In this document: piece after piece, positions 35,318 to 46,151 of the stretch
Layout of the letters: each line of letters starts with the position of its first letter
Position numbering within the stretch: the first letter of the stretch is position 1
Source of the DNA: Paracoccaceae bacterium
GTDB lineage: Bacteria > Pseudomonadota > Alphaproteobacteria > Rhodobacterales > Rhodobacteraceae
Direction: 5' to 3'
Length of the DNA stretch: 64,000 bases
Assembly (NCBI GenBank): GCA_026706985.1
Contig: JAPOXR010000016.1
Span: 18,288 to 82,287, forward strand
Program-made: the position numbers and the translations under genes
Notes under the pieces: model-generated
Databases searched by the model: none
Told to the model about the DNA's origin: nothing
What the model saw: the letters and a program-made list of their open reading frames with translations, nothing else

Positions 35318-36669
35318 CGGGATTTCTCGGACCGTTTGCGCCGCTTGCGGCCGCGCAGTTGCGACTTCTCGATCAGCCCCTCATATTGATGCGCCAGCAA
35401 ATGCGACTGCACCTGATTGATCGTATCCATGGTCACGGAAACCACGATCAGGACCGAGGTGCCGCCGAAATAAAATGGAATTGCCAGCTCCGCACGCAGA
35501 ATTTCCGGCAGCAGGCAGACCGCGGCGAGATAACCCGAACCCAGCACAAGAATACGGTTAACCACATAATCCAGATATTCGGCGGTGCGCGGCCCCGGCC
35601 GGATTCCGGGCACAAAGCCATTCTGATTCTTCAGATTATCGGCAACATCCTCGGTCTTGAATGAGACATTCGCGGTATAAAAATAGGCGAAGAAGATGAT
35701 CATGGTGACAAAGAACAGCAGGTATAGCGGTTGGCCGGGGCCAAAATAGGCCAGTATCGTCGACATCAGGGGGCTGGTTGAATTGCCGGAAAATGTCGAA
35801 ATCGTGGTCGGCAGCAACAGCAGGGAGGAGGCGAAGATCGGCGGAATGACTCCCGAGGGATTGATCTTGAGGGGCAGATGCGACGAGCCGCCGTCAAAAA
35901 CCTTCATCCCCACCTGGCGGCGCGGATACTGAATGTGAATCTTGCGCAGCGACCGTTCCATATAGACCACGAAACCGATCACCACCACGACCATGAGGAT
36001 AACCCCGACGATCACCGCCGGAGACAACGCGCCGGACCGGCCCTGGCTGAAGAATTGTGCCAATGCCGCCGGGATCTCGGCAATGATGCCGGTGAAAATG
36101 ATCAGCGAAATACCGTTGCCGATACCACGCGAGGTGATCTGCTCGCCGAGCCACATCAGGAACATGGTTCCTCCGACCAGCGTCACAACGCAGGAAATTC
36201 GGAAGAACCAGCCGGGATCAACCGCCAATCCACCGGATTCCAGGCTGACCGCCAGCCCATAGGCTTGGAATGTGGCGAGGAAAACGGTTCCGTAACGGGT
36301 GTATTGATTGATTTTCTTGCGCCCCTGCGCACCCTCTTTCTTCAGCTGCGAGAGCTGAGGCGACATCGCCACCAGCAGCTGCACAATAATGGAGGAGGAA
36401 ATATAGGGCATGATACCGAGCGCAAACACGCCCATCCGGCCTATGGCGCCGCCGGTGAACATATTCAGCATGCCGCCGAGCCCGGTTGATGCCGCCTCGA
36501 CAAATTCGCGCAGCGCCAAAGTGTCGATTCCGGGAACCGGGATGAAGGTGCCGATCCGGTACACGATCAGCAGACCGAGCGCGAAAAGAATCCGGCGGCG
36601 CAGTTCAGTGGCTTTACCGAATGCGCTCCAGCTCAGATTCGCCGCCATTTGTTCAGCGGCTGAGACCAT
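35314..36669 (-). CDS. secY: Preprotein translocase subunit SecY
   Basis: Channel-forming subunit of the Sec translocon, 451 residues with ten membrane helices. LLIVYRIGTFIPVPGID begins helix one and GMLNMFTGGAIGRMGVFALGIMPYISSSI covers the plug and helix two. The C-terminal cytoplasmic loop SQLRGRKRRKRSEKSR is basic. It is co-transcribed with rplO upstream and adk downstream. Confidence 0.98.
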   Translation of the reverse strand: MVSAAEQMAANLSWSAFGKATELRRRILFALGLLIVYRIGTFIPVPGIDTLALREFVEAASTGLGGMLNMFTGGAIGRMGVFALGIMPYISSSIIVQLLVAMSPQLSQLKKEGAQGRKKINQYTRYGTVFLATFQAYGLAVSLESGGLAVDPGWFFRISCVVTLVGGTMFLMWLGEQITSRGIGNGISLIIFTGIIAEIPAALAQFFSQGRSGALSPAVIVGVILMVVVVIGFVVYMERSLRKIHIQYPRRQVGMKVFDGGSSHLPLKINPSGVIPPIFASSLLLLPTTISTFSGNSTSPLMSTILAYFGPGQPLYLLFFVTMIIFFAYFYTANVSFKTEDVADNLKNQNGFVPGIRPGPRTAEYLDYVVNRILVLGSGYLAAVCLLPEILRAELAIPFYFGGTSVLIVVSVTMDTINQVQSHLLAHQYEGLIEKSQLRGRKRRKRSEKSR

Positions 36670-36720
36670 CCATCACCTCCACGGCCGCACCGGTGCCAAG
36701 GATTTAACTCACCTTGGGTT

Positions 36721-37224
36721 TCACCCGGATTCTTCGGCGCTATCCTTCAATATATTTTTTGTTCCGCGTCCAACAAGCTGAACCGAACCGCCGACGGCCT
36801 CTATCCTGGCCGCAGCCGGTTTCGACACGCCGGTGACGATCAATTCCGCCTTGGCGGTGATTTCGCCTTTGGCAAGCAGGCGGATACCGTCACGCCGGCG
36901 CCTCACCAGACCACTCGCTATCAATGCCGCCTCATCAATCGGTTTCGACGCGTCCAACCGGCCGGCATCAATAAAGCTCTGCAGCTGTCCGATATTGATC
37001 ACCGCATGCCGCTTGACATTGGGGTTGCGGAAACCCCGCTTCGGCAGGCGCTGATAAATCGGCATCTGCCCGCCTTCAAAACCGTCCAATGCGACACCGG
37101 AGCGCGATTTCTGGCCCTTATTGCCCCGTCCCGCGGTCTTGCCCGACCCCGAACCCGGGCCACGCCCGACCCGTTTGCGTTTCTGGGTCGCGCCCGGCTT
37201 GTCTCTCAATTCGTGAAGTCTCAT
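36721..37224 (-). CDS. rplO: 50S ribosomal protein L15
   Basis: Late-assembly 23S rRNA binder of 167 residues. [41 protein letters not shown] is the typical Gly/Lys-rich N-terminal extension. I used the ATG at 37224, since the track GTG precedes it directly. It precedes secY by 51 bases, the usual spc order. Confidence 0.97.
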   Translation of the reverse strand: MRLHELRDKPGATQKRKRVGRGPGSGSGKTAGRGNKGQKSRSGVALDGFEGGQMPIYQRLPKRGFRNPNVKRHAVINIGQLQSFIDAGRLDASKPIDEAALIASGLVRRRRDGIRLLAKGEITAKAELIVTGVSKPAAARIEAVGGSVQLVGRGTKNILKDSAEESG

Positions 37225-37254
37225 CACTCAATATCCTTCACCGGACAGGCCGGA

Positions 37255-37443
37255 TCACTTTTTCTCTTCGACAATCACGGCAAGATGCGGAATCTTGCGC
37301 ACCATACCGCGGATTGCCGGCGTATCTTCAAGCTCGCGCATGCGGTTCATCCGACCAAGTCCCAATCCGGCCAAAATCCGCCTTTGCTTTTCCGGTCTGC
37401 GGATCGGAGAACCGATCTGTTTGACGACAATCTTCGCACCCAT
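37255..37443 (-). CDS. rpmD: 50S ribosomal protein L30
   Basis: Sixty-two residues starting [20 protein letters not shown] at the ATG at 37443; the track frame runs further upstream into rpsE. The [14 protein letters not shown] segment is characteristic. It lies between rpsE and rplO as usual. Confidence 0.96.
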   Translation of the reverse strand: MGAKIVVKQIGSPIRRPEKQRRILAGLGLGRMNRMRELEDTPAIRGMVRKIPHLAVIVEEKK

Positions 37444-37453
37444 GGTCGAACTC

Positions 37454-38002
37454 CTAGCTCTGCGCCGCCTCGGCGCTCGGCCGGCGGAAAATTTCCGCCA
37501 CCTTCTTGCCACGGCGCTGCGCTACCCAACGCGGGCTGGAAACCTGCGACAGCGCATCCAGCGTCGCCCGGATCATGTTGCAGGCATTCTGCGAGCCGAT
37601 GGACTTCGCCACCACATCCTGCACGCCGAGCATTTCAAACACCGCCCGCATCGGTCCACCGGCGATTATTCCTGTTCCCTGCGGCGCCGGGCGCAGGATC
37701 ACTTTGCCGGCGCCATGCGCGCCTTCCACATCATGATGCAGCGTCCGTCCTTCGCGCAGCGGCACCCGGAACAGGCTGCGTTTCGCCTTTTCCGTGGCTT
37801 TGCGGATGGCCTCGGGCACTTCCTTGGCTTTGCCCTTGCCGAATCCGACGCGTCCCTTCTGGTCACCCACAACCACCAAGGCCGAAAAGCCGAATCTTTT
37901 GCCGCCCTTCACGGTTTTCGAAACCCGGTTGATTGCCACGAGCTTGTCCAGAAACTCCGAAGCTTCAGACCTTGGCCCCCTGCGGTTTTCCGCTCTTGCC
38001 AT
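37454..38002 (-). CDS. rpsE: 30S ribosomal protein S5
   Basis: Decoding-fidelity protein, 182 residues. The double-stranded-RNA-binding half contains [26 protein letters not shown], and the second half contains [24 protein letters not shown]-terminal extension ([12 protein letters not shown]) is somewhat longer than in E. coli. Confidence 0.98.
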   Translation of the reverse strand: MARAENRRGPRSEASEFLDKLVAINRVSKTVKGGKRFGFSALVVVGDQKGRVGFGKGKAKEVPEAIRKATEKAKRSLFRVPLREGRTLHHDVEGAHGAGKVILRPAPQGTGIIAGGPMRAVFEMLGVQDVVAKSIGSQNACNMIRATLDALSQVSSPRWVAQRRGKKVAEIFRRPSAEAAQS

Positions 38003-38013
38003 CGGTGTCTCCT

Positions 38014-38373
38014 TTAAAATTTAAGCCCGCCGGCCCGCGCCGCATCCGCCAAAGCCTTGACCCGGCCATGAAACAGATAACCTCCGCGGTCCAGATAGCA
38101 TTCCGATATCCCGGCATCGACAGCGCGTTTGGCGATTTGTTCGCCAACCCGCTTCGCCGCCTCACGATTACTGCCACGCCCGATGCCGAGCTCCGATTCC
38201 AGCGACGATGCGGCAGCCAGTGTGTGGCCTTCCCGATCATCAATCAGCTGTGCCGCGATATTGCGGTTGGAACGGTGCACCGACAACCGCACCCGCCCAC
38301 GGCTGCATTGGCGCAGGCGGTAGCGAACCCGCATCTGGCGCCGTTTGAACAGCCGGTCTTTCTTATTCGACAT
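38014..38373 (-). CDS. rplR: 50S ribosomal protein L18
   Basis: 5S rRNA-binding protein of 119 residues. The basic N-terminus ([12 protein letters not shown]), [17 protein letters not shown] and the end [20 protein letters not shown]-type sequence (here [12 protein letters not shown]) are diagnostic. It lies 11 bases after rplF. Confidence 0.97.
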   Translation of the reverse strand: MSNKKDRLFKRRQMRVRYRLRQCSRGRVRLSVHRSNRNIAAQLIDDREGHTLAAASSLESELGIGRGSNREAAKRVGEQIAKRAVDAGISECYLDRGGYLFHGRVKALADAARAGGLKF

Positions 38374-38384
38374 ATGTGAACCGC

Positions 38385-38918
38385 CTATTTCTTCTTACCG
38401 ACTTTCCGGACCACGATTTCGTCCGAATAGCGGATTCCCTTGCCTTTGAAAGGCTCCGGCGGCCGCACATTGCGGATCTCCGCCGCCAGCTGCCCAACCT
38501 TCTGTTTGTCATTGCCCTCAATGATGATCTGAGTCTGCTTCGGCACCGTGATCGTCAGCCCGTCGCGCGGCTCAAATTTCACCTCATGGCTGAGACCTAG
38601 CGACAGATGCAGGTCCGAACCGCGCAGATCGGCGCGGTAACCGACTCCCGAAATCGCCAATTCCCTGCTGAATCCCCGGGTTACCCCTTCGATGCAATTG
38701 GCGACCATGGATCGCGACATTCCCCATTGCTGGCGGGCGAATTTCGAATTCCCGCGTGGCGAAACGGAGATGGATTTGTCATCAATCTCGATGCTTACCT
38801 GATCGGATGCGGTGAAACACAGCGAACCTCTGGGGCCTTTCACCTCAACCATGCGGCCACTCAGCTTCGCCGAGACGCCATCCGGTAACCCGACCGGGAT
38901 CTTTCCAATTCGTGACAT
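38385..38918 (-). CDS. rplF: 50S ribosomal protein L6
   Basis: Two-domain protein near the factor-binding site, 177 residues from the ATG at 38918 with AAGGAG upstream; the 23 extra residues in the track overlap rps[16 protein letters not shown] is the family start, and the second repeat ends [15 protein letters not shown]. Confidence 0.97.
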   Translation of the reverse strand: MSRIGKIPVGLPDGVSAKLSGRMVEVKGPRGSLCFTASDQVSIEIDDKSISVSPRGNSKFARQQWGMSRSMVANCIEGVTRGFSRELAISGVGYRADLRGSDLHLSLGLSHEVKFEPRDGLTITVPKQTQIIIEGNDKQKVGQLAAEIRNVRPPEPFKGKGIRYSDEIVVRKVGKKK

Positions 38919-38931
38919 CGCCCGGAACTCC

Positions 38932-39330
38932 TTAAAACACCGTGCACAGCACTTCGCCGCCGACATTGGCATCGCGCGCATCCGCATCCGACATCACGCC
39001 GCGCGCCGTCGAAAGGATGGCGACCCCCAGCCCCTGACGGACCGACGGCAGGTTACGGACATTCGCATACACCCGGCGGCCAGGCCTGGAGACACGTTTC
39101 AATTCGCGGATGGCGGGGGAACCGTCGAGATATTTGAGGCCGATCTCGATCTCCTGGCGGCCATCGCCGGAGTCGACAAACTCGTAACCGCGGATATACC
39201 CCTCATTGGCCAGAACATTGAGAACCCAGCCACGCAGTTTGGACGCCGGCGCGCGGACCGTCGACCGGCCGCGGGTCTGCGCATTGCGGATGCGTGTCAG
39301 CATGTCGCCGACCGGATCGCTGAAAGACAT
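38932..39330 (-). CDS. rpsH: 30S ribosomal protein S8
   Basis: Primary 16S rRNA binder and, in E. coli, translational repressor of the spc operon. It has 132 residues. [17 protein letters not shown] at the N-terminus and the C-terminal [31 protein letters not shown] are the recognised ends. Whether it also represses this operon cannot be judged. Confidence 0.97.
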   Translation of the reverse strand: MSFSDPVGDMLTRIRNAQTRGRSTVRAPASKLRGWVLNVLANEGYIRGYEFVDSGDGRQEIEIGLKYLDGSPAIRELKRVSRPGRRVYANVRNLPSVRQGLGVAILSTARGVMSDADARDANVGGEVLCTVF

Positions 39331-39342
39331 CGGAATCCCCCT

Positions 39343-39648
39343 CTACCAGCTTGACTTGACCATGCCGGGAATCTGCCCGAAACCGCCCAATTCACGCAGC
39401 GCAATGCGCGAAATTTTCAGTTTGCGGTAATACCCCTTCGGCCGCCCGGTGACCTGGCAGCGGTTGTGCAGCCGGGTTGGAGATGAATTGCGCGGCATCT
39501 TCGCCAGCTTGAGCGTGAGTTTGAAACGCTCCTCAATTCCGACTTCTCGGTCAGCAAGGGTTTTTTTCATGGCTTCCCTCGTTGCCGCGTGACGTTTCAC
39601 CATTCGCTGGCGCCTGCGTTCGCGCTCAACCATTGCTTTCTTTGCCAC
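39343..39648 (-). CDS. rpsN: 30S ribosomal protein S14 (zinc-free long form)
   Basis: Head protein of 101 residues, the long C-minus form without the CxxC zinc motifs. [25 protein letters not shown] is the conserved core. It starts at GTG overlapping the rplE stop by one base (TAGTG), which indicates coupled translation. Confidence 0.97.
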   Translation of the reverse strand: MAKKAMVERERRRQRMVKRHAATREAMKKTLADREVGIEERFKLTLKLAKMPRNSSPTRLHNRCQVTGRPKGYYRKLKISRIALRELGGFGQIPGMVKSSW

Positions 39649-40217
39649 TATTGCGCTCCTCCGGACCTGCTGCTGAACGGCATGCGGAAACCTTCCAGCA
39701 GGCTCTTAGCCTCTGCATCGGTGGAAGCCGTCGTGCAGATCACGACATCAAGACCGCGTACCTCATCCACCGAATCATAATCGATCTCCGGAAACACGAT
39801 ATGTTCCTTGAGACCCATGGAAAAATTACCGTTGCCGTCAAAGGATTTCGTCGACAATCCGCGGAAATCCCTCACCCTCGGCATCGCGACCGTCACCAGC
39901 CGGTCAAGAAATTCATACATCCGGCTGCCGCGCAGGGTGACCTTGGCACCGATTGTCATGCCTTCGCGCAATCTGAATGCGGCGATGGATTTCCGCGCCC
40001 TGGTCGGCACCGCCTTCTGCCCGGCGATGGCTGTCAGATCCTCGACCGCCGCCGCCGCTTTGCGCGAATCCTTAACACCTTCGCCGACGCCCATATTGAG
40101 CACGATTTTTTCCAGCCGCGGGATCATCATCTCATTGCGGTATCCGAACCTGTCTTTCATATTCGGCCGGATTTCATCGACATAGATCTGCTGCAGCCGC
40201 GGTTTGTATTCAGCCAT
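39648..40217 (-). CDS. rplE: 50S ribosomal protein L5
   Basis: Central-protuberance protein binding 5S rRNA and contacting P-site tRNA, 189 residues from the ATG at 40217. The track extends upstream inside rpl[14 protein letters not shown] and the end [23 protein letters not shown] are standard. Its start overlaps the rplX stop by eight bases. Confidence 0.97.
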   Translation of the reverse strand: MAEYKPRLQQIYVDEIRPNMKDRFGYRNEMMIPRLEKIVLNMGVGEGVKDSRKAAAAVEDLTAIAGQKAVPTRARKSIAAFRLREGMTIGAKVTLRGSRMYEFLDRLVTVAMPRVRDFRGLSTKSFDGNGNFSMGLKEHIVFPEIDYDSVDEVRGLDVVICTTASTDAEAKSLLEGFRMPFSSRSGGAQ

Positions 40218-40524
40218 CAATCGCCCTCCCGGACCGTTTGGCAAAGCGGATCTTCCTGCCCTCCTCAAACCGGAAACCGACCCTGCTCGGGGTGTCATCC
40301 TCCGGATCCGCGATCATCAGATTGGACAGGTCGATCGGCAGTTCAATACTTGTCCGTCCGCCCTGGCGGTTGGCGGTCTGTTTGAGATGCCGGACGGCGC
40401 GGTTGGCACCGCTGACGACAGCCCGGCGCCGGGTCGGATCAAGGCTCAATATCTCGCCCTTCACACCGGCATCTTTACCGGCGATCACAACCACGCGGTC
40501 GCCCTTTTTCAGTTTTGCCGCCAT
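40210..40524 (-). CDS. rplX: 50S ribosomal protein L24
   Basis: Assembly-initiator protein, 104 residues. A KOW motif lies at the N-terminus ([20 protein letters not shown]), followed by [17 protein letters not shown]. The ATG at 40524 overlaps the rplN stop by one base (TGATG), so it is preferred to the GTG before it. Confidence 0.96.
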   Translation of the reverse strand: MAAKLKKGDRVVVIAGKDAGVKGEILSLDPTRRRAVVSGANRAVRHLKQTANRQGGRTSIELPIDLSNLMIADPEDDTPSRVGFRFEEGRKIRFAKRSGRAIDG

Positions 40525-40892
40525 CACAGCACCTCCGGGGCCAGCGAAATGATCTTCATGAATTTCCGGCTGCGCAGCTCGCGCACCACCGGCCCGAAGA
40601 TCCGTGTCCCCACCGGCTCGTCATTATTGTTGAGAATCACCGCGGCGTTATTATCAAAACGGATCGCGGTTCCGTCATCGCGGCGCACCTCCTTGGCGGT
40701 GCGGACGATAACCGCCCGACGGACATCGCCTTTCTTGACCCGGCCGCGCGGAATCGCCTCCTTCACAGATACGATGATCACATCGCCAACCGATGCGAAG
40801 CGGCGCTTTGAGCCGCCGAGCACCTTGATACACTGGATCTTGCGTGCGCCTGAATTATCGGCGACGTCAAGATTTGTCTGCATCTGGATCAT
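40524..40892 (-). CDS. rplN: 50S ribosomal protein L14
   Basis: Interface protein of 122 residues. [28 protein letters not shown] is nearly invariant across bacteria and the ARTPVVRELR-type end appears as [23 protein letters not shown]. Sixty-one bases separate it from rpsQ. Confidence 0.98.
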   Translation of the reverse strand: MIQMQTNLDVADNSGARKIQCIKVLGGSKRRFASVGDVIIVSVKEAIPRGRVKKGDVRRAVIVRTAKEVRRDDGTAIRFDNNAAVILNNNDEPVGTRIFGPVVRELRSRKFMKIISLAPEVL

Positions 40893-40953
40893 TCGGCGTC
40901 TCCTGACCTTTGGGGACTGAATTCAGCCCCATGGTTTCGTTCGAGCGGGGAAT

Positions 40954-41193
40954 TCAAGCCTGATCGGCGGCGAGCAATTCCCAACGTTTGGTTTTTGAAA
41001 TCGGCGAACATTCGCGTATGCGGACGATATCACCCGTTTTGGCGGCATTGTCGGCGTCATGCGCCGTGTATTTTTTTGACTTACGCACAGTTTTCTTCAT
41101 CACCGGATGGGTGAAGCGGCGTTCGACCAGCACCGTGACCGTCCGATCCCTGCGGTCGCTGACCACCCGTCCTGTCAATATTCTTTTCGGCAT
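40954..41193 (-). CDS. rpsQ: 30S ribosomal protein S17
   Basis: Oligonucleotide-binding-fold 16S rRNA protein, 79 residues. The core [38 protein letters not shown] and [16 protein letters not shown] are standard. It starts two bases after the rpmC stop. Confidence 0.97.
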   Translation of the reverse strand: MPKRILTGRVVSDRRDRTVTVLVERRFTHPVMKKTVRKSKKYTAHDADNAAKTGDIVRIRECSPISKTKRWELLAADQA

Positions 41194-41195
41194 CC

Positions 41196-41411
41196 CTAAT
41201 CTTCCCGGTCAACTGAACGCTGTGGCGGCTCTTTTTCATTCAATACCGTGAGCACGCGCGCGGTATCGCGCCGCACTTCCCGCATGCGCGCGGTATTCGA
41301 AAAACCACCGCTGGCGACCTGGAATCTCAAATTGAAGGATTCCTTCTTCAGCCGCGCCAATTCGCTTTTCAGCTCGTCGGCGGTTTTTTCCCGAAGCTCA
41401 GCTGCGTCCAT
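41196..41411 (-). CDS. rpmC: 50S ribosomal protein L29
   Basis: Exit-tunnel rim protein, 71 residues. It consists of two helices with the conserved [19 protein letters not shown] and the basic second helix ([14 protein letters not shown]). It lies between rplP and rpsQ. Confidence 0.96.
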   Translation of the reverse strand: MDAAELREKTADELKSELARLKKESFNLRFQVASGGFSNTARMREVRRDTARVLTVLNEKEPPQRSVDRED

Positions 41412-41444
41412 TATGCTGCAATTCCCTTCACTCGCCGCCGGACT

Positions 41445-41858
41445 TCACCAATCCGAACGTTCAACAATGCGTGTCTTGACCGGCAGTTTCATCGCCGCCA
41501 GCCGCAGCGCTTCCCTTGCCACGGCATCGGCCACACCATCAATCTCAAACATGACCCGTCCGGGTTTGACCTTTGCGGCCCAGTATTCAACCGAACCCTT
41601 GCCCTTACCCATGCGGACCTCGGTGGGTTTTTTGGAAACCGGAACATCCGGAAAGATACGGATCCAGACCCGGCCCTGGCGTTTCATATGGCGGGTCATC
41701 GCCCGTCTCGCGGCTTCGATCTGCCGCGATGTCACCCGTTCGGGCTGCACCGCCTTGAGTCCGAAAGAGCCGAAATTCAGGCTTGAGCCACCCTTGGCCA
41801 TGCCGTGAATGCGCCCCTTATGCTGTTTGCGGTATTTGAATTTTTTCGGCTGCAGCAT
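41445..41858 (-). CDS. rplP: 50S ribosomal protein L16
   Basis: Large-subunit protein near the A-site tRNA elbow, 137 residues. [19 protein letters not shown] and [23 protein letters not shown] match the family from end to end. It starts 14 bases after the rpsC stop. Confidence 0.98.
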   Translation of the reverse strand: MLQPKKFKYRKQHKGRIHGMAKGGSSLNFGSFGLKAVQPERVTSRQIEAARRAMTRHMKRQGRVWIRIFPDVPVSKKPTEVRMGKGKGSVEYWAAKVKPGRVMFEIDGVADAVAREALRLAAMKLPVKTRIVERSDW

Positions 41859-41872
41859 CTCACCGGCTCCGA

Positions 41873-42574
41873 TTAATTCTGCCGCTTACGCGGAACTGTT
41901 CCATCGCGGATTTCCTGTTCACGACGGTCGCGTGCGGCCGGATCATGCTCCATGATTTCGCCTTTGAAAATCCAGACCTTGACGCCGATAACGCCATAGG
42001 GGGTCGAGGCGACACAGGTCGCATAATCGATGTCGGCCCGCAACGTGTGCAGCGGTACCCGGCCTTCCCGATACCATTCGGTACGGGCGATTTCGACTCC
42101 ACCCAGCCGGCCGGCGACATTGATACGGATGCCCAAAGCACCCATACGCATGGCATTCTGCACCGCACGTTTTATCGCGCGGCGGAACGACACCCGCCTT
42201 TCGAGCTGCTGCGCAACCGACTCAGCGACCAGCTGGGCATCGATTTCCGGTTTCCGCACCTCGACAATATTGAGATGGGTTTCCGAAACCGTCATCTCCG
42301 CCAGCCGCGCGCGCAGCGACTCGATATCCGCCCCCTTACGGCCGATAACCACTCCCGGGCGGGCAGTATGAACCGTGACCCGGCATTTGCGGTACGGGCG
42401 TTCGATCACCACCCGACTGACACCGGCCTGGGCGCAGGCCTTGCGGATAAACTTCCGTATCTTGAGATCTTCCTGCAGCAGATCACCGAATTCCCGCTTG
42501 TCGGCATACCAGCGGCTGTCCCAGGTCCGGTTGACCTGAAGGCGCATTCCGACCGGATTGATCTTTTGGCCCAT
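41873..42574 (-). CDS. rpsC: 30S ribosomal protein S3
   Basis: mRNA-entry-channel protein of 233 residues from the ATG at 42574 ([24 protein letters not shown]). The KH domain contains [14 protein letters not shown], and the C-terminal domain contains [30 protein letters not shown]. The track adds 66 upstream residues that overlap rplV. The ATG overlaps the rplV stop by one base. Confidence 0.98.
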   Translation of the reverse strand: MGQKINPVGMRLQVNRTWDSRWYADKREFGDLLQEDLKIRKFIRKACAQAGVSRVVIERPYRKCRVTVHTARPGVVIGRKGADIESLRARLAEMTVSETHLNIVEVRKPEIDAQLVAESVAQQLERRVSFRRAIKRAVQNAMRMGALGIRINVAGRLGGVEIARTEWYREGRVPLHTLRADIDYATCVASTPYGVIGVKVWIFKGEIMEHDPAARDRREQEIRDGTVPRKRQN

Positions 42575-42954
42575 CAGTCGATCTCCTCGATTTCGCGCAC
42601 CTTGACCGTCAGCTGGGAAAACGGCTTCAACACCCGGGCCGCCCGGCCCCTGGCGCGTGCCCTGAACCGCTTCATCGTCAGATTCTTGCCGACATAGGCC
42701 TCGGACACCATCAACCTGTCGACATCCAGCCCATGATTGTTTTCCGCGTTGGCAACAGCCGACATCAGGCATTTCAGGACTTCGCCGGAGATCCTGCGGC
42801 GCGAAAATGTAAGATCGGCAACCGCCAGATTGACTTGCTTTCCACGGATCGTCGCAGCCACCAGATTGAGTTTCTGCGGCGACACCCTGAGCATACGGCT
42901 GACTGCCATAGCTTCATCGGCCGGAGTTACCCGCATGCGTTTGACTTTACCCAT
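42574..42954 (-). CDS. rplV: 50S ribosomal protein L22
   Basis: Tunnel-constriction protein, 126 residues. [38 protein letters not shown] and [18 protein letters not shown] are the three conserved blocks; the middle and last include the tunnel hairpin region involved in macrolide effects. No deviation in the hairpin is apparent. Confidence 0.98.
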   Translation of the reverse strand: MGKVKRMRVTPADEAMAVSRMLRVSPQKLNLVAATIRGKQVNLAVADLTFSRRRISGEVLKCLMSAVANAENNHGLDVDRLMVSEAYVGKNLTMKRFRARARGRAARVLKPFSQLTVKVREIEEID

Positions 42955-42957
42955 GGA

Positions 42958-43236
42958 TCAGCTGCGCCTCGCTTTTTTGTCGCCGGCATGTCCATGGAAG
43001 ATACGGGTCGGCGAGTATTCACCAAATTTCTGGCCAATCATGTCCTCGGTCACGAATACGGGAATGAATTTGCGTCCATTATGCACGCCAAAGGTCAAAC
43101 CGACGAATTGCGGCAGAATAGTGGAACGGCGTGACCAGATCCGGATCACATCCTTGCGCCCGGAGGCACGGGCGCGTTCCGCTTTGCGCAGGACATCGGT
43201 ATCGACAAACGGTCCTTTCCATACAGATCGCGGCAT
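42958..43236 (-). CDS. rpsS: 30S ribosomal protein S19
   Basis: Head protein of 92 residues. [12 protein letters not shown] and [25 protein letters not shown] are the expected N- and C-terminal sequences. It lies two bases after rplB and three before rplV. Confidence 0.98.
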   Translation of the reverse strand: MPRSVWKGPFVDTDVLRKAERARASGRKDVIRIWSRRSTILPQFVGLTFGVHNGRKFIPVFVTEDMIGQKFGEYSPTRIFHGHAGDKKARRS

Positions 43237-43238
43237 AA

Positions 43239-44078
43239 TCAGCGTCCTTTCTTCCGCGCATGCCGGCGGCGGATGATGAATTTATCGGTGGATTTGTTTT
43301 TCCGGGTGCGCATGCCGCGGGTCGGCCGGCCCCAGGGCGTGACCGGATGCCGTCCGCCACTCGCCTTACCTTCACCCCCACCATGCGGGTGATCGACCGG
43401 GTTCATGGCCACACCGCGCACACTCGGCCGCTTGCCGAGATGCCGGCTTCGCCCGGCTTTGCCGAGATTGATATTGGCATTATCCGGATTGGAGACCGGC
43501 CCGATCGTCGCCATGCATTCCTGGCGCACAACCCGTAACTCACCCGACGAAAGCCGGATCTGCGCATAGGCACCGTCGCGGCCGATAAACTGACCATAGG
43601 TGCCGGCGGCGCGTGCAATCTGCCCGCCCTTGCCCGGCTTCAATTCGATATTATGCACGATCGTGCCGATCGGCATGCCTGAGAACGGCATGGCGTTGCC
43701 GGGCTTGATGTCGGCGCGGGCGCTGGACAGCACCTTGTCGCCGACCGCCAACCTCGCCGGAGCCAGAATATAGCTCAACTCGCCATCCTCATAGCGGACC
43801 AAAGCGATAAAAGCGGAACGGTTGGGATCATATTCGATCCGCTCAACCGTCGCCGGGATATCCATTTTGCGGCGGCGGAAATCAATCATCCGGTAGCGCC
43901 GCTTGGCCCGACCACCCCGCCGGCGCATCGTGATTCGACCGGAATTGTTGCGCCCGCCCTTTGCCGGCAACCCTTCGGTCAGAGACTTGACCGGTGCGCC
44001 TTTCCACAGCGCCGAACGGTCAACCAATACAAGTCCACGGCGGCCTGGCGTAACCGGATTGTAGGATTTCAAAGCCAT
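43239..44078 (-). CDS. rplB: 50S ribosomal protein L2
   Basis: Peptidyl-transferase-proximal protein, 279 residues. The near-invariant [18 protein letters not shown] segment contains the His important for activity, and [21 protein letters not shown] is the RNA-binding N-terminal region. The start is 52 bases after rplW. Confidence 0.98.
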   Translation of the reverse strand: MALKSYNPVTPGRRGLVLVDRSALWKGAPVKSLTEGLPAKGGRNNSGRITMRRRGGRAKRRYRMIDFRRRKMDIPATVERIEYDPNRSAFIALVRYEDGELSYILAPARLAVGDKVLSSARADIKPGNAMPFSGMPIGTIVHNIELKPGKGGQIARAAGTYGQFIGRDGAYAQIRLSSGELRVVRQECMATIGPVSNPDNANINLGKAGRSRHLGKRPSVRGVAMNPVDHPHGGGEGKASGGRHPVTPWGRPTRGMRTRKNKSTDKFIIRRRHARKKGR

Positions 44079-44130
44079 GTCTTTGCCTTCCCTCTGCCTT
44101 GCCCCGGAGCCCTGATCACTGCCTCAACCA

Positions 44131-44427
44131 TCACAGCTGCGCCGTGACGTCGATGGTGTATCCTTCGACAAGCCGGACATAAGCCTTCTTGCTGTCCCGG
44201 CGTTTTCCCGGGCGGCCGCGGAACCGCACCCGTTTACCCTTAGCGATCAACACATTGACAGACTGCACTTTGACATTGAACAGCGCTTCGACCGCTTCTT
44301 TGATGGCACCTTTATCGGCATCCATCGCGGCTTCGAACACGACCGCATTCGCCGCCGAGGCCTGGGTTGATTTCTCGGTGATCACGGGCCGCCTGATGAT
44401 ATCGTAATGATGCGGTAATGCGCTCAT
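44131..44427 (-). CDS. rplW: 50S ribosomal protein L23
   Basis: Tunnel-exit protein that docks trigger factor and SRP, 98 residues from the ATG at 44427. That start overlaps the rplD stop as ATGA; the track frame begins further upstream inside rpl[18 protein letters not shown] and [23 protein letters not shown] are diagnostic. Confidence 0.97.
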   Translation of the reverse strand: MSALPHHYDIIRRPVITEKSTQASAANAVVFEAAMDADKGAIKEAVEALFNVKVQSVNVLIAKGKRVRFRGRPGKRRDSKKAYVRLVEGYTIDVTAQL

Positions 44428-45044
44428 GACAGCCTCTTCTGCAAAGCGTCCAATCCGGCCTGCGTGACCACAAGGGTATCGCGTTTCAGAATGTCGTAAA
44501 CATTGGCTCCCTGACAGGGGAGAATGTCGATACCCTGTATATTGGCGGCGGCGCGGGCAAATTCCGGATTCACTTCCGCCCCATCGATAATGAGCGCCCG
44601 TCCCCAATCGAATCCAGCCAATGCCCTGGCCAGATCAGCGGTCCTGGAGGAAACCACCGTGGCCTCCTTCAACAGAACCAACTCGCCCGCCTGCGCCTTT
44701 GCCGACAGGGCATGACGCAGACCCAGAGCGCGGAACTTTTTCGGTAAATCATGCGCATGGCTGCGTGGAACCGGTCCCTTATAGACACCACCCTTGCGGA
44801 AAATCGGTGCATTACGGTCGCCGTGGCGGGCACTGCCGGTGCCTTTCTGGCGATAAATCTTGCGCCCCGAATAGCTGGTCTCGGAACGCGTCTTGACCTT
44901 ATGCGTCCCCTGGCGGGCCTTGGCCCGCTGCCAGCGGACGACACGATGCAGAATATCGGCACGCGGCTCGAGGCCGAACAGTTCCGCCGGCAGCGTCACC
45001 TCGCCGGCCTCGGCTCCATCAAATGCAACCACAGACACGATCAT
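44424..45044 (-). CDS. rplD: 50S ribosomal protein L4
   Basis: Tunnel protein and, in E. coli, autogenous regulator of the S10 operon. It has 206 residues. The loop sequence [32 protein letters not shown] is intact. The start overlaps the rplC stop (ATGA). Confidence 0.97.
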   Translation of the reverse strand: MIVSVVAFDGAEAGEVTLPAELFGLEPRADILHRVVRWQRAKARQGTHKVKTRSETSYSGRKIYRQKGTGSARHGDRNAPIFRKGGVYKGPVPRSHAHDLPKKFRALGLRHALSAKAQAGELVLLKEATVVSSRTADLARALAGFDWGRALIIDGAEVNPEFARAAANIQGIDILPCQGANVYDILKRDTLVVTQAGLDALQKRLS

Positions 45045-45775
45045 GCTTCGTCACCCTGTGTCTCACCTTCGGCAGCCGCTTCTTCGACCACCGGCGCCGT
45101 AACCCCGCGCACCGCCGCCGGAAAACAGGCATTTTCCGGTACCGCCCGCTTGATCGCGTCCCGGATTGTGACCCAGCCGCCTCTGGAACCCGGCACCGAT
45201 CCCTTGACCATGATCAGGCCGCGTTCGGCATCCGTCCGCACAATTTCGAGATTCTGCGTCGTCACCCGCTCCGACCCCATATGCCCGGCCATTTTCTTGC
45301 CCTTGAAGACCTTGCCGGGGTCCTGGCACTGGCCGGTGGATCCATGCGAACGGTGGCTGATCGAAACCCCGTGCGAGGCCCTGAGCCCGCCGAAATTATG
45401 CCTTTTCATGGCACCGGCGAATCCTTTACCGATCGATGTGCCGGAAACATCCACGCGCTGGCCCGGCACATAATGGTCGGCGGTGATTTCGCAGCCGACA
45501 TCAATGAGATTGTCCGGGCTGACCCGGAATTCGGCAAGCTTGCGCTTCGGCGAAACCGTGGCAACCGCGAAATGACCACGCATGGCACGGGATGTGCGCA
45601 CGGGTTTGCGTGACCCGGCACCGAGTTGCACGGCGGTGTAGCCGTCCCGGTCCGCGGTCCTCTGCGCTACCACTTGCAAATGATCCAGATGCAACACGGT
45701 CACCGGCACCTGCCGGCCGTCATCCAGAAACAACCGTGTCATACCCAGTTTTTTAGCAATGACTCCAGAACGCAT
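45041..45775 (-). CDS. rplC: 50S ribosomal protein L3
   Basis: Early-assembly protein near the peptidyl-transferase centre, 244 residues. [19 protein letters not shown] at the start and [28 protein letters not shown], which includes the methylated-Gln region, are typical. An acidic C-terminal tail ([16 protein letters not shown]) makes it longer than the E. coli protein, as common in alphaproteobacteria. Confidence 0.97.
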   Translation of the reverse strand: MRSGVIAKKLGMTRLFLDDGRQVPVTVLHLDHLQVVAQRTADRDGYTAVQLGAGSRKPVRTSRAMRGHFAVATVSPKRKLAEFRVSPDNLIDVGCEITADHYVPGQRVDVSGTSIGKGFAGAMKRHNFGGLRASHGVSISHRSHGSTGQCQDPGKVFKGKKMAGHMGSERVTTQNLEIVRTDAERGLIMVKGSVPGSRGGWVTIRDAIKRAVPENACFPAAVRGVTAPVVEEAAAEGETQGDEA

Positions 45776-45789
45776 TCCGGAATTCCTCT

Positions 45790-46101
45790 CTAGGTCTTAA
45801 TCTCGACCGCGACTCCAGCGGCCAGGTCAAGTTTCATCAGTGCATCAACGGTCTGCGGTGTCGGGTCGATGATATCCAGCAACCGCTTATGCGTCCGGAT
45901 TTCCATCTGCTCCCGCGACTTCTTGTCGACATGCGGGCCCCGCAGAACGGTGAATTTCTCAATCTTGTTCGGAAGTGGAATCGGCCCCCTCACGTCAGCG
46001 CCGGTACGCTTGGCGGTCTGGTAGATCTCCTCGGTGCTCGCATCGAGCACCCGGTAATCGAACGCTTTCAGCGTTATGCGGATTTTCTGGCTTTGGATCA
46101 T
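45790..46101 (-). CDS. rpsJ: 30S ribosomal protein S10 / NusE
   Basis: Head protein that also serves as NusE, the NusG and NusB partner in antitermination. It has 103 residues. [16 protein letters not shown] and [35 protein letters not shown] are near-invariant. It follows tuf after a 50-base gap containing a hairpin. Confidence 0.98.
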   Translation of the reverse strand: MIQSQKIRITLKAFDYRVLDASTEEIYQTAKRTGADVRGPIPLPNKIEKFTVLRGPHVDKKSREQMEIRTHKRLLDIIDPTPQTVDALMKLDLAAGVAVEIKT

Positions 46102-46119
46102 GGGGCCGCTCCGGAGGCG

Positions 46120-46142
46120 ATGGCGGGCACTTCACCCGCCAT
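46120..46142 (-). terminator. Stem-loop between tuf and rpsJ
   Basis: Perfect eight-base stem ATGGCGGG / CCCGCCAT with a seven-base loop, ten bases after the tuf stop. No U-tract follows, so partial attenuation or mRNA processing between the str and S10 parts of the operon is more likely than full termination. Confidence 0.5.
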
Positions 46143-46151
46143 GCCGCCCTG

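Noticed and set aside
35878-36489. Plus-strand frame of 203 residues over secY
   Set aside because: Antisense to secY; composition dominated by His, Asp and Arg, typical of reverse-complement shadows.
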